A stretch of DNA of 64,000 nt from Verticillium longisporum (Eukaryota > Ascomycota > Sordariomycetes > Glomerellales > Plectosphaerellaceae). The notes beneath the pieces were generated by a model. It worked only from the letters and a program-made list of their open reading frames with translations. It was not told where the DNA came from and made no database searches. Every line of letters begins with the position of its first letter. Within the stretch, counting starts at the first letter, position 1. Where the stretch lies: contig JAETXT010000004.1 of NCBI GenBank assembly GCA_019188255.1, positions 992,001 to 1,056,000 on the forward strand, read 5' to 3'. A program made the translations under genes and the position numbers. Of the stretch, positions 35,895-49,311 are shown piece by piece.

Positions 35895-37864
35895 ATGTCT
35901 TATCAGACATCTGCCATGGACCCCAAGCATGCGGCCACGTATCATGGCGGCGGCGGCCATGGCCACCAGTACAGCGAAAACATCGCAAGCGATCCCGTTC
36001 ACAGTGCCATCAGCCAGTTTCAAAACATGACTCTTGGCCATCCCGCCATGGGCCAGATGAACACCGGAATGCCGTACATGGTACCTCAGGCCCAGGAAGG
36101 CCCTTACATGCTGGCTCACATTGCTGCTGGACACATTGGCCTGGACCACCTCGGACACCCCAATCCTTACGGACATGCCGGTGCCTATCACATTGCCCCC
36201 GTCGGCGGCTCTTATGCACCTTACCCCATGATGCCTTTCACCCCTGGTCGAGCTGCTGCTCTCCAGGACCGAACCAATCGTGCTGGCCACAGCGAGGCCC
36301 CTGGACTCGAGAACCGACGTGGTTCCTACTCCACCAACGAGTCCACTCCTGCTACGCCCTTTTACCAGACCATGGCTAAGCATGATCACGGTCCTCGGGT
36401 CGCCGTTCATGACCGGTCGACATACACGACCCCTTCGCCCCAGCAGCTTGGACCTATCAATGTATTCCCTGACCCTGCAGTAAAGCAGAATGTCATTGCC
36501 ATCCCCGTTGACCGCAACCTGGATGAACTTCTCCGCCAGGACCCTCCGATTCCCAAGGCTGTGCCCGCTGTCTTTACCCCCGCTGCGCAGATGAAGTCGC
36601 TCGACCAAAGTCTGGAGAACCGCATTCCCGGCAATCGCAATGTCTACATTCGGGGTCTACACCCCACCACCGATGATGAGCTGCTCTTCCATTACGCGGC
36701 TCGCTTCGGAGACGTTGAAACCTCCAAGGCGATTATAGACACTTCAACTGGTGCCTGCAAGGGGTAAGTATTGTGCGTGTTTTACAGAGCATTCATTTGA
36801 CACCTGTACAGCTTTGGCTTTGCCAAATTCTATGACGCCCGGGATTCCGAAGTGTGCATTCGCGGCTTCCATCGCCTTGGATACGAGGTTGGCTTTGCAC
36901 GTGTAAGCTGTCCACTCCTCCTTTATGAGGCCTTTTGTGTCTGATGGCTATCTTTAGGAGTCGTTCAACTCTCGTCTCAAGGCAGAGGGCGATGAGGGAT
37001 CGACCAACCTCTACATCTCCAATCTCCCTAAGAGCCTGACAGAAGTCGTACGTCATGTTGAATCAGCTCATGGTGACACCTCCCTTTCTGCTTACACAAT
37101 TACAGGAGCTGGGTGCCATTTTCATGGGTTACACAATCTTGTCAAGCAAGATCTTGCGCGACAGCATGGGCAACAGCCGCGGTGTTGGCTTCGCTCGGTA
37201 TGGTAGTCCGCACTATTTGTCCACGAATAATCCTGACACTGGTCGCAGTTTTGAATCACGCGATGTTTGCGACGAGGTTATCAAGGAGTACAATGGCATT
37301 GGCGTCGGCGACGAGGGTCTCTTGATGAACATTCGCTACGCTGATACTCCCTCGCAGAAGGAGCTGAAGCGTGTGACTGCTGAGCGCCGCCAATTCCGTA
37401 CCAATGAGTACAATATTGGTGCCTACGGCACGCCTCTCGTCGGAATGCAGCCCAACATGTATAACCAGCCTGCATGGAAGCGCTCCATCCCTACCTCGTC
37501 TACCACGTGGGTTGACCCCCCCCTCTGCATCTGTCAGTCAGTTATGCTAATCTCGTCAAACAGGACCTCGGCCCACCGTAGCCTTCAAGGCATGGATCGC
37601 AGCACAGATCGCGAAGTCTCGTCATCCGGCTCTAAGAGCCATGATGCTGGCAGTGTTCAGGGACATGGACAGGCCCAGTACAGCTCCCTTCATAGACATG
37701 TGAGCATGCTGTGAATGCTGACAAGGTGCCGTAGGTCTGCCACCGAGGCCACCCTGGTCGCGATTGCCTCCTCTGAGGATGGCAACGAGCTCGCCACGAC
37801 GCCTGCCAAATCCAAGACGGTTGTCAACAGCACGCAGTCGTCTCCAGCCGTCAAGAGATCGTGA
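35895..37864 (+). CDS. Two-RRM RNA-binding protein of RBMS/MSSP type
   Basis: Seven exons: 35895-36763, 36812-36902, 36958-37047, 37106-37197, 37249-37506, 37564-37677 and 37735-37864. They total 548 codons and all junctions are GT-AG in phase. Residues 1-240 are a His/Gly/Met-rich disordered region. RRM1 starts NVYIRGLHPTTDDELLFHYA, with RNP1 KGFGFAKF across intron 1. RRM2 starts TNLYISNLPKSLTEVELGAIF, with RNP1 SRGVGFARF across intron 4. The C-terminal third is Ser/Gln-rich and ends PAVKRS. Tandem RRMs in this spacing resemble the RBMS/MSSP single-strand nucleic-acid binders; the fungal role is probably post-transcriptional control of mRNA. The fifth and sixth introns are placed by phase and length (57 bases each) and are less certain. 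The stop overlaps a GTGAGT, so a further 3' exon is conceivable. Confidence 0.85.
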
Positions 37865-38958
37865 GTGGGTTGCATAAAAGTGTTTTTGTGGGAGTATATG
37901 AAGCATTATGGGCTGTAAAATGCCTGGTGTGTGGACATGAACTAGCGGTTAACAGCTTTTGCTCTGTTGGAAGGGCGAGCCCTGGCGTCGCGGATAATTG
38001 GCAGTATCATTGTGATCACGGAACATGTTTTTGTTCTGAGATAGTTGATAGTCTTGAGGCATTGTGCTTACTTGGGGCATGTTCGCCCCGCCTGTACTTT
38101 AGCGTTTCCTGGCCAGACAAGCCACGGCAGAAGAAACACTAATATCGTCACCCTCGTTCCTAGTCCTGTGAACAGCGTTGGTCAGCGACGGTTGCTGCAA
38201 AAACTTTACTCTGGACCTGAGGAAAACCATCCAGGCCTCGACGTCCTTGATCTGACAGGAAGGCGAAACGTAGGTAGCCAGGTATTTTCCTCTGGCCTTT
38301 CGGCCGCCGTGCGGTTGGTCTCGTAGAGTGGTTGGCACGGTATGACGACTAGACCGAGGTTCCTCTCAGCTGCGTAGCGTCTGTTAGGAAGGCCATGTCT
38401 TGAGACGTGCCTCATGCCAACTGTCTGGTGAGCTGTATGTCGTGCTTGTGTTTGCAGGGTTTGTATGTTTCGGCGGACTGGTTCGCAACGTGGTAACGCA
38501 TGACTCAATCAAGAAAAGAGACCAGCGAGAAGCCAGTGCAGTTTGGATCTCGTTGCTGAATCAGTTGATGTATTGGGCTGGCTTCCCCGGCAGCAGACAT
38601 GCTGGGGGAGGATGGTATGTGCGGGTGGTACGTGTTTTGGAAAAGGGGGGGGAGGGATATCAAGCAATCAGACGAATACTATAGCAAAATAACATGTTGG
38701 CAGATGGCAGCTCCCTGGCGCTCGGGTCATGCGGGCATCGATCGTCGAGCCCCCTTTCACATGACTCTGCGTGCCGTGTCCCCTTTTCCCCCCCTCCCCG
38801 CGCTTGGTGCCATCCTTTCGTCTCTGCTGGGCCTCCCTCTCGTTTCCCGCTCCTCTTCCGCCAAGGTCGGACCGGGGCCGTTTTTTCGTCTCTTCCTTCT
38901 CTTGTAGGGATTGAGCGGTTTCTCCTCTTGATCGGGGAAAGAGAAGAAAAAAAGGAGA
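37865..38958. other. Convergent intergenic region RRM gene/IDI1
   Basis: Contains both 3' flanks. No conserved frame or repeat seen. Confidence 0.6.
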
Positions 38959-39952
<994 letters not shown>

Positions 39953-40455
39953 GGCTGCTTGCTTCGGGGCAAAGCCGGTGGGCTTTCTGGACGAAAAGGC
40001 AGAGAGAGTCGAGGGGAGGGAGAGAAACACGCAATCGGCGAACAGCGGGTGGGCAGGCTTGTGATGCGCCTGCGGTGAGGAATTCGTCCCTAATCGAAAG
40101 GGGGGAATAATAATAAGGTACAGTCTTGACATGGACAGCCAGGAGGGGTCGAGCCATCCAATGTCGCCCCCGCCCCGCGTTCAATGGCCCGCCGCCCCCG
40201 ATTTTCCGTTTTTCAGCGCGTCGGACCCCTGACGGTACCTTATCGCACTAGCCGCCCCTCTCGACGGTTGACCCGATAAGAACCGAGCGGTCGGTGGAGC
40301 CTCTATACATCTTTGGTCAAGCAAAATGAGGAACATCAGGGGCAAGAGTCATCTTCAATCCAATTATGCTCATTCGTAGCGCTACGGGATCGCGTACAAG
40401 AGGAGCAAACATGCACACATAACCATGTCAGATTCTTCTCCGTCACACTGGGCCA
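39953..40455. other. IDI1 upstream / MATE downstream region
   Basis: Short GC-rich promoter of IDI1 and 3' flank of the transporter gene. Nothing else recognisable. Confidence 0.6.
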
Positions 40456-42504
40456 TCACCCAGCGGCGTTGCGCCTCTCGGCCTCCCTCGCCGCCTTGTG
40501 CCAGTCGGTGAGATAGACAAACGTGTACTCAATCACAGAAACGCTAGAAATCTTCAATTAGTCTTGTTGACATCATAATCACCAGAAAAGCAGGCAAACT
40601 CACAGCAGCAGGCCGATGGTGACGCCGAACCACAGGCCAGACAGCTTCCAGCCGAGCCCAAAGGCGGTGCCCAGCGACACGGGCAGCGCGATGAGGTAGT
40701 AGACGGAGATGCCGGCGTAGCCTCCGACGGAGGGGCGGCCGATGCCGCGCAGCAGGCCGTGGGCGCCGGTGCTGAGGCCGTCAAAGACCATCATGGCGGC
40801 GCAGATGGGCAGCACGGCGGCGACAATCTCCACGACCTCGTCGTCGTCGGTGAAGAGCAGCGGCAGGTGGTAGCGCAGGGAGCTGAAGAGGACAAAGTTG
40901 AAGACGCCCGAGGTGAGGGCGGCCAGGGTGGCGACGCGGCCCGTCGTCTTGGCGGCGTCGACGAGGCCGGCGCCGATGAGGTTGGCGATGCGGGTCGAGG
41001 CGGCAATGGAGATGGGGAAGGGGATCTGGTAGCTGATGGCCGTCAGGGTGACGAGCACGCTCTGGGCGGCGAGGTGGCTGGCGCCGAAGCGGCTCGAGAA
41101 GAGCGTCAGCACCTCAAAGGCCATGTACTCGGCCTGGATCATGATCATGCCCGGCAGCGCGAGCCACAGCATGGCGCCCCAGTTGCTGAAGGCGCGGCGG
41201 CTGAAGCCGCCCCAGCACTGGCGGCCGTCGACGAAGCGGACGTAGAGCAGCAGGCACAGCGGCAGCAGGTTCTGGGTCATGGTCGAGGCGATGGGTGCGC
41301 CGATGTAGCCGAGCTCCATGTGCCAGACGAGGAACCAGTTGATGAAGACGTTGAAGGGCGCGACGACGACGAGGACCCAGGTCGTCGCCTGGAAGAGGCC
41401 CTGCGCCTGCACGAAGCGCTTGCCGCCCTCGAAGCAGACAAAGGCGGGCCCGCCAAAGATGAGGACGCGCAGATACCGGCCGACGAGGCGCGCCGACTCG
41501 GGCTCGGGGATCATGAGGGCCAGCACGGCGTCCGAGTGGTACCACAGCACGGCGACGGGGACGAAGGCGAGCAGCAGGAAGAAGATCATGCGCTGCAGCT
41601 GCAGGCCGACGAGGTGGCGGTGGCCGGAGCCGTAGGCCTGGGCGCAGAGCGTGTCGAGCGAGGTGGCGAGGCCCTGGAAGGGCGCGTAGCAGGTGATGGT
41701 CGCCGTCATGGTGGCGAGGCTGACGGCGCCGAGCTCGAGGCGGCCGATGCGGCCGACGGTGAAGATGGACACGACGTTGATCGAGTACTGCAGCATAAAG
41801 GTGCCGATCAGGGGCAGAGCGTAGGAGATGATGGTCTTGGCCTCGCGCTGCCACGTCGTGCGCAGGGTGCCCGAGGCGACAGCCGCCTCCCATTGCTCCG
41901 TCAGGTTCTCGGGGCCGTCGGCGGTGGCGGCGGCGGCGGCAGCGGCGGCGTGTGAGCTGCTGCTGGCCGCTGCAGCTGGCGTGTCGGCGCCGACGAGCAG
42001 GGGCGTCGCTTCGTCTGGCGTCTGGACCGTGATCCGCGGTGTCTCTTCGTCGCCCTGCGTCTGACGCGGCACTTTTGTGCTGAAGAGACGGCGGTACGTC
42101 CTGCGATAGAACGGCTCGCCTGGGCCCCGCGGCCTCTTGGGCGGCAGCACATGGTTGTCCCGCAACAAGCTCCTCTCGGCATCACGGCTCTGCTTCTTCT
42201 CGACACGCGTGAGAAATGGCGTGCTTTCAGGGTTCGTCTGCGGATTCATGACGGGCCTCGATGTGCCGTAGGCGACGCCGCTGGGTCGACGGTACAGCGT
42301 TGGCCCTTCGTCAGCGGACAAGTCGGTGTCCGAGTCGATGACATTGTCCATGGCGTCGTCGTCTTCAGACAGCTCGGCCAGATCGCGTGCGACGATATCC
42401 TCGGCGCGCGGGGTGCCGATCCAGGATCCTCCGCCAGTCCATGAGGAGGAAAAGGGATGTTCACGGCTCGAGGCCTTGGGCGGAATGGGACGGCCGTCGG
42501 CCAT
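40456..42504 (-). CDS. MATE-family multidrug/toxin efflux transporter
   Basis: MATE proteins export cationic drugs or metabolites using H+ or Na+ gradients at the plasma or vacuolar membrane. Exon 1 (42504-40604) and exon 2 (40543-40456), separated by a 60-base intron with GTGAGT and TTCTAG, give 662 residues. The first 215 residues are a hydrophilic, Ser/Asp-rich cytosolic N-terminus with EATPLLV. Twelve hydrophobic segments follow. MATE hallmarks are ISYALPLIGTFMLQYS, TLCAQAYGSGHRHLVG (the first-bundle PAYG-like loop), APFNVFINW and GIGRPSVGGYAG. The C-terminus encoded by exon 2 is VSVIEYTFVYLTDWHKAA. A longer frame opens upstream, but the ATG giving MADGRPIPPK is the more usual start. Confidence 0.92.
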
Positions 42505-42947
42505 GGCTATGGCTGTCGAGGGGTCCAGAGGAAGAGACAAATGACGTGAGTGGAACGCGGTGAAGCCCAAGGATGGAGAGAGGGCGCAGGTGAAAGAGGG
42601 AGAGAGAAAAGGGGAGGCTGTAAGAGGTTCAGTTGTCAAGAGAGCATCATCAATGACTGAGGCTGGCAAGGCAAAAGCAAAGCAACTTGACACAAAGTTG
42701 AGACGACAGACGGGACGAGCAAGATGCAGAGCCCCCAGATAGGATGAGGATGGGCTGGTGTGAAGTCAACAGGTAAGATGAGAAGGAGGTCGGGCAAGCA
42801 TTGAGTCAATAGATCTCGGGGAAGCACCCAAGGGCCAAGGCACCCCACGGCCCACGGCCCACGGGTGGTCCACCAGGCCATGCAGCTAGAGAGTCGGAGG
42901 TGAGCGACGATGTCGATGTTGGGTTTAGCTTCAGCCTGGGGCACTGG

Positions 42948-42988
42948 AAGGACTGGACGGACTGGAAGGACTGGAAGGACTGGACCAG
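42948..42988. repeat. GGACTGGAAG tandem repeat (about 4 copies)
   Basis: Imperfect tandem 9-10-base units (GGACTGGACG, GGACTGGAAG) in noncoding DNA. Confidence 0.7.
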
Positions 42989-43076
42989 GCCTGGCACCGT
43001 TCGGCGGGGCATTGGGCGGCCCGTGACTAACGGCCCCAGACCAGACGGCCACCGTTTCTAACGTCCTTCTGTACTA

Positions 43077-43325
43077 CAGTGGGGAGACAAAAAGAACGAC
43101 GGATTGCCGTTATGAAAAAACTGATTGAACTTTTAAAATACTATCATAAAATGTATAAAACAGCTATTCGTAATCTAAGTCATAGACGCTATAGATCCAG
43201 TAAGTTTCTACTAGTATTATTAGAATCATTATTTATAGTGATCTATAGATCAAGTAATAGAGGTTAGAAAACTATGTGTTTTCGTGTGGGGACGGAAATC
43301 CGTCGTTTTGTTTGTCGCATGACTG
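43077..43325. mobile_element. Tc1/mariner-type MITE (249 bp)
   Basis: An AT-rich segment inside GC-rich DNA. The ends are inverted: the left reads CAGTGGGGAGACAAA and continues AACGACGGATT; the reverse of the right end reads CAGTCATGCGACAAAC and continues AACGACGGATT. Flanking TA occurs on both sides (43075-43076, 43326-43327). Terminal CAGT and TA duplication are the hallmarks of Tc1/mariner elements. It has no coding capacity, so it would be moved in trans. Its ends differ from those of the Fot1 element at 13651, so that element is not its obvious helper. Confidence 0.8.
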
Positions 43326-44551
43326 TACCATGTCAAGCATGTAAGGTACCTAAGTACACCAGTAGTAGTACGCCCGTCAATTGCAGTGAAGGCACTGCGT
43401 CAAAGGAGCCTCTTCATTTCATCAACAGACGACCCTTGAGGCCGGTGATCATCAAATGCACCGATGCACCAGATCCTCACTCGTTCGAGTGTCGCACCGA
43501 GTGAGAAGACCTCTACGTCTGAAACGAAACCCAAAGCCCGTCTCACGCCTTGCTTCTTGTCGACCCCTTGCTCCCTGCAGCGACAGCATCGTTCCTCGCA
43601 TATGCATACCTACCTATGAGAGCTGTCGTTGTCTTGGGCTCAAGCAAGAGGCTGATTTCTTCCAAAACTCTGTCAGTGTCTATCGTGGTGATCCAGACTC
43701 AGTGTAACCGTCATCTTTATAGATCCCGGGGCAGCTTTGGGAGAAAAGTTGGTGGCTTGCCCTGACAGCATGCTGGGCCGGCAGACTCCAAATCGAAGGC
43801 CGTGTTTCCGTTACGCAATGCGAGAAATCCGTGAGCGCCATGACGCACTATCATTCAGACATGGCCGCCAATAGCTGTCTGAGACCTACTTCACCAAGAC
43901 GAAGCTGCACTTCTCAGACAAATGCGTCAATCGGCCCAATGGCCAGTTGGAATAAGCACCTGATGAGCCCGTCGAAAGTCTGACTTTTCTCTATGCAAGA
44001 TCGTGCCCGACATCTCATGTGCATGCTGGACCACCGGGGAGATTCATGCCGAACACGGCCCGGCTCGGGACGCCTCTCCATCGCGGGCTGGCTGACTTGA
44101 GACTGTTGGTCGAGCTTCCAATGTCTGAGCAACCCTGCCCTGGCGGCTGTTTCGCAACATGGAATCATTTACATACCCGCCCGCCGGGCTAGCGACACAG
44201 AGAGAAAGACGCTGGATAATCGTGACCTTTTGGAGAGCGACTGGCTGGGCTCAATCAGCGCAGACAGGGCTGTCAACACAGGACTTTCTGCCATGCCATA
44301 GGACGGGCTTACCAGGCAATGAAGCACGGGCGTCACGGCATCACCACGACTGCCAGCCTCAATGAACGTCTATCATGGTCAATTGCCCTCGGCGCGGCTC
44401 TCTGTGTGAGGCGCAACCCGTCACAATTACATGTATTATACAGCATGTCGCGCCAGGGGACCCGCAAGATGCCCGGACCCCTTTGTCTCCCGCCAAAAAC
44501 CAACCCGAATCATTCATCCAGCCCCCGTTGTCCCCTTGCAAAAGCCAGCTA

Positions 44552-47457
44552 CTATTTGGCGCCCTCCCAGTCGGGGTTCTGTTTGTCCGGATTAGCGATT
44601 GTTTCTCTTGCGTTATTCGGGTCTGAGACCTAATATACGGGGCTGTGCTTACCTTCTTGAGAATGACGAGACCCTCCAGCGTGCTGTTCAGGCTGATGTA
44701 CTCCTCGTCTTCGAGCTCCGCCCGCTCGCCGTACGCCAGCACGACGGGCGTGCTCTGCGTCTGCCAGCCCGTGATCGTCTTGGGACGGCCGGCCTGGCCA
44801 ACGACATCCACGGCCTGGCCGACGCGGACGTTGACCTTGAGAGGCTTGAGGTCCTCGCCCAGCGTGACCAGGAACCGGGGGTGCATGGCTGTCACCAGGA
44901 AGTAGAGCAGGTAGTGCGAGTCTGACGTGATGAATGACTTGGCATCGATCATGGCCACGAGCACCGCCAGGATACCACCAGCCGACACGCGTGAGAGCAC
45001 CTGCCTGTCGGTGTGGAAGGGATTGACTGACATGGTACCCTTGCCCATGTGCAAGAGACCCTGTGCGATGCGCACCATGAAGAGAGACTCCTGGTCGCGG
45101 TGGTAGAAGCTGGCGAGCTGTCGCAGGAGCTGCGCCAGTCTCGCGTTGTTCGTACCCGCTCCCAGGAGACCCATGGCGAAGATGGCATTGATCGCAACGT
45201 CGCTGTCATTGTCGTGGCTGTATCGTGAGAGGGTGTCGTAAATCTTCATTTGCGGGTTGCTCGGGCTGATGAGACCCAGCGCCAGGGGCACGGCGCGCCT
45301 AATGTTGGGCTCGCCGTAGTGCATCAGGTGTCCAAAGTGTCGCAGGACCATCTCCTGGCCGACATCCTCGCCCATGGCTACAAGCGCGATACCCAGAACA
45401 GCGTACGCTTGCGTGAGCTCGTCGCCCTTCTTCTCTTCGGCCTCCTCCATGTGCTCGTTGCAGATGTGCAGCAGCTCCTGGATCTTGAGGACGGCACCCG
45501 TGCCAGCCCAGGCGCAAATCTCGGCCAGGACAGCGGTAGGCTTGGACATGGGATGGTCGACAGCCTTGAGGGTCTCCAGGATAACGTCCACCTCCTCCTG
45601 GCGGCCGAAGAAGAGCAGGCCCAGGCCAAGGGCCATGAATCTGGTCCACTTGGAGGTGAGCTGTTCCCTGCGCTCATCGTCCAGCAGAGTGGTGACGATC
45701 GCCTCGCTGACCTCGGGGTTCGAAGATCCGACAAAGATCAGACCGCAAGACAGCGCGGCCATGGCAGAAATGCGCATCTCAACGGAGGAGTCGGTGATGA
45801 TGGGAAGAAGAATCTCCAGCAGGTCCTCCTTATTGGAACCTGCGTAGGACAGACCGAGACCCATGAGGCAGGCGGTGGTGACCAGAGGGTTCGTATCCGG
45901 GTTCCTCAGCTTGTCATTGTCGCCGAGGAGGGCTAGAGCCGGCTCGCTGTCCAGGCGCACACCGGTGTTCGTAATGCCGATTGCCAGCATGGCGCCAGCC
46001 ATGATTTCGGGCTCTTGTGCGTAGGTGTACTTGTCAATCTTATCGAGCGCATTCTCCACATCCCACTGAAGAAGAGTGCCCAACGAGGCAACCGTCGACA
46101 TCATGCCGTCGCCCTTGGTCTTCCAGACCCAGCTCTCCTTGTCTTCCTCCACGAGCATCATCTTGTCGTTTCCGAAGCCAGCGTTGACGAAGCCGTTGAC
46201 AAAGGCTGCTGCAAGGTTGTGTCGCGCAGAGTCGAGGTTCGTCATGCCGGCAACGCGGCTGCTCTCGAGGTGGCTCTTGTAGATGTCCTCTGTCGTCTTG
46301 GGCTCCAGAATGTTGAGCTCCTTACCAAGGGACTTGAAGTGCTCCGACAACTTAATGTTCGTGAGCGAGTCCTGAAGCTCCTGGTCATCGCCGACAATCT
46401 CGTCAGGAAGCTCGAGCATGATGCGCTGGCGCGCGACCAAGAAACCGAGCTGCTTCTTCAGTGCAGGGTCCTGCGCCTTGTCGAAATCGGCCTTGATGAG
46501 ATCGATATCGTTCAGTCGAATGGCCAGCACCATGGCTTGCGTATACTGCTTGTACGTAATGTAGATATCATGGGCCGTCTTGAGGAAGAGCTCGTTGTCT
46601 GGGTACGTGAGGAGGTTGACCATGCTGACCATGTACAGGCACACGCGGGCATACGTGTTCTCGTCGACATAGTTGGGCAGCTGCTCGATAATCTCGAGCT
46701 CGCTCATGAGGTCGACGGCATCGGCCTCTCCGTTACTTTGCAAGAAGATAGGCACGAGAATGAGGGCGAGATCGACCAGATCCTTCGTGTCCTCATCTGC
46801 GACTATGCGCTTGCCGTAGACCTCTCCAATCTCAAGAGCCAGGTGGCGCGAGTACTCGTGGCCCCATGAAATAATGTCTGACGATGGCGCGAGAAGTCGG
46901 TACTTCAGGGTGTCCTGTCTCTCTTCGTCTGAGAAGGTCATGCCGATCACGGAGAGGACATCGGCGAGAGAAGTCTTGTCGTCACCCTCTGGCCAGTCTT
47001 CTTGGAGCTTCGTCAAAGTCTCGTAGTGCGGTCGCAGGAACTTCAATGGTTTTGGTACGGCGGTCATGGAAGAAGTTGAAGTCTTGATAGATGTCTTCAT
47101 GGCCTCGAGAGCCGGTTTGTAGAGGGATGCATCGGATTCCTAGCCATCTCGTTAGTTGCGTGCGGGCTACGCCGATGAAGAAGAGGTGGCTCGTGACATA
47201 CAGTCAGGCGCTCAACCAGCATGTCAAGCTCGTTCTTCAGTTGCTGGTCCTCCTCACTGAGCTCCTCTGCCGCTACAAACAGGTCAGTCAGCCAACGCCC
47301 GTATGGTCCCGTCACCGACTATCTTTGAGGTCTTACAGTCGATGATCTTGCCATCCTCCTTCTTGCCGTTCGCGGCAGGCTTGTCGCTCTTGGGTTCGTC
47401 AACGGCCTTGCCCTTGCCCTTGTCGGCGGCCGTGGGCTTCTCAGGATCGGGGGCCAT
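44552..47457 (-). CDS. RPN1: 26S proteasome regulatory subunit Rpn1 (PSMD2)
   Basis: Rpn1 is the largest base subunit of the 19S particle and docks ubiquitin receptors and Ubp6. Exons are 47457-47337, 47272-47202, 47139-44653 and 44578-44552, totalling 901 residues with all phases closing. Exon 1 is Lys/Asp-rich (MAPDPEKPTAADKGKGKA). Exons 2-3 give LSEEDQQLKNELDMLVERLT and then ESDASLYKPALEAMK, followed by SMTAVPKPLKFLRPHYE. PC repeats (Gly/Ala-rich toroid) occupy about residues 400-740, with MGLGLSYAGSNKEDL and MRISAMAALSCGLIFVG. The fourth exon adds only NPDWEGAK, the usual Rpn1 end. If intron 3 is ignored, the frame runs into a spurious 60-residue tail. The gene is divergent from RIO2 across 534 bases. 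Confidence 0.96.
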
Positions 47458-47991
47458 GATGTTCAAATCTCGCGGTGGTTGTAGGGCGGGCAGGGATCGA
47501 ACGAGGGGCGCAGGTGCGTGATAAGACTAGGTGCGAGGACTTTCCGAGCGCCGAGTCGCTCTGTGAAAGTCTGCCTGGTTCGGGGATATACGATGGTGGT
47601 GACGTGAGTTGTTGGTGTGAAGGCGAGCAAGGTGAGGAATGACGGTGGATGGTGATGATGGAAGGCAATGGAGCTTTCTCACTTTCTCAAGCTCCGTAAC
47701 AACAGCTACTGCGTTACGCGAGCCTTGCCGCCTGCCATCGCTGGACCGTGCATTGGCAGGGAGCTGGAGAGTCGAAGTCACGTGTGTTTAGTCAGCACAG
47801 AAGGAGTACCCACCCGCCCCTCGGCAAGACCTGGATGGGTGCGCTTATCGATACCAGCCTGAACCCCCACCAACTTTTTTGTGACGCTGTGTGAGAGATG
47901 TCGTGGATGAGATTGCAGGTCGTTGTTCATCAGTTTATACAGGCACCGAGCCAAACTATTTTGATCAATCCAACCCTTAAGGCCACGCATC
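47458..47991. promoter_or_regulatory. Shared divergent promoter RPN1/RIO2
   Basis: 534 bases between two start codons on opposite strands. I looked for the yeast proteasome element GGTGGCAAA and did not see it. No other motif can be defended. Confidence 0.5.
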
Positions 47992-49311
47992 ATGAAGCTT
48001 GATACCAAGGCACTGCGGTATCTTGCATCCGAGGACTGGAACGTCCTCGCTGCTGTTCGTCTCACCCCCCAGGACCCCTCCTTGCCATCTTGTCCGCCCA
48101 ACTGACAGCAACTGCAGGTTGAGCGTGGGAGCCGAGACCACGAGCTCGTGCCGACATCCCTGATTGAGAAGTATGCTCGTGTAAAGGGCGGCGTCAACGG
48201 GGTTCACAGGTCCATCTCGGCCCTCGCCAAAGTTGGTCTCATTGCGCGTGTCAAGGAGGCCAAGTATGATGGGTACCGCTTCACATACGGCGGCTTCGAC
48301 TACCTTGCCCTTCACGACCTCTCAAAACGCAAGGAGATTTACAGCGTCGGAAGCCGCGTCGGCGTAGGAAAAGAGAGCGACATTACGATGGTGGCAGACC
48401 ACGAGGGTGTTCAGAAGATTCTCAAGATCCATCGCCTCGGCCGCATCTCGTTCAGGTCCGTCAAGACGAACCGAGACTATCTCAAGAACCGCCAGTCGGG
48501 GTCATGGCAATACCTGTCGCGACTGGCGGCCATGAAGGAGTTTGCGTTCATGAAGGTCCTCCGCGAAGAAGGGTTCCCGATCCCCGAGCCTATTGCGCAG
48601 TCCAGGCACACGGTTCTCATGGAGTTTGTCGACTCGACGCTGATGCGTCAAATCTCGGCGGTCCCCGACCCGGCGACGCTGTATGGCGACTTGATCGACC
48701 TCATCCTTCGATTCGCCAAGCACGGTCTCATCCACGGCGACTTTAACGAATTCAACCTCCTCATCAAGGAAGTGTCTTCGGTCGAGTTCACCGAGTCTGG
48801 CGAGGAGAAGGAGACGATCACCCTGGTGCCCATTGTCATTGACTTCCCGCAGATGGTCTCCATGGACCACGTCAACGCCGAGATGTACTTTGACCGCGAC
48901 GTCAACTGCATCAAGCGCTTCTTCGAACGCAAGTTCGACTTTGTCAGCACAACGCCGGGGCCGTTCTTCAAGGATGCAAAGAAGACGCTGGGCAGGGACG
49001 GCGTGCGGCGATTGGACGCCGCTGCCGAAGCATCCGGCTTCACGAAGAAGATGGCCAAGGATCTCGAAAAGGCGATTCGCGAGCAGGAGACGCTCAAGGC
49101 ACAGAATGGGGGTCAAGACGATGACAGCGATGACGACGACGACGACGAAGATGGCGACGAAGACGAGGAGGGGGAGGGTTTTGGCAACGAGGAGACAGAA
49201 GGCACAGCGACAGACGCAGCCGGCAACACACTCGAGCAAGACCGGACACCAGAGACCGAGGAGGTCGACGCGCAGAGGTTATCGAAGCTGGCGATTGCAG
49301 ACGGTACGTAG
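47992..49311 (+). CDS. RIO2: Atypical kinase Rio2, 40S subunit maturation
   Basis: Rio2 binds late pre-40S particles, and its ATPase activity drives their maturation. Exon 1 (47992-48054, MKLDTKALRYLASEDWNVLAA) and exon 2 (from 48118) give 418 residues. A winged helix (about 10-90) is followed by the RIO kinase fold: P-loop GSRVGVGKESDI (99-110), ATP Lys K124, catalytic H227-G-D229 in LIHGDFNEFN and the metal Asp D263 in VIDFPQMVS. An acidic Asp/Glu run lies near residue 370. The stop TAG is inside GACGGTACGTAG, which also reads as a GTACGT donor. Splicing to CTGACCTAG at 49405 would merely replace the last residue and end three codons later. The basic C-terminal tail I recall from other fungal Rio2 proteins was not found. 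Confidence 0.92.

Larger units (their letters stand above)
42505..44551. other. Intergenic region MATE/RPN1 with a MITE
   Basis: Contains the MATE promoter, a GGACTGGAAG repeat at 42948-42988, the MITE at 43077-43325, and unassigned DNA to the RPN1 3' end. The small frames at 43270-44370 look random. Confidence 0.6.

Noticed and set aside
40759..41955. 398-codon plus-strand frame
   Set aside because: Antisense to the MATE gene; its Glu/Gly/Ala composition reflects GC-rich codon shadow.
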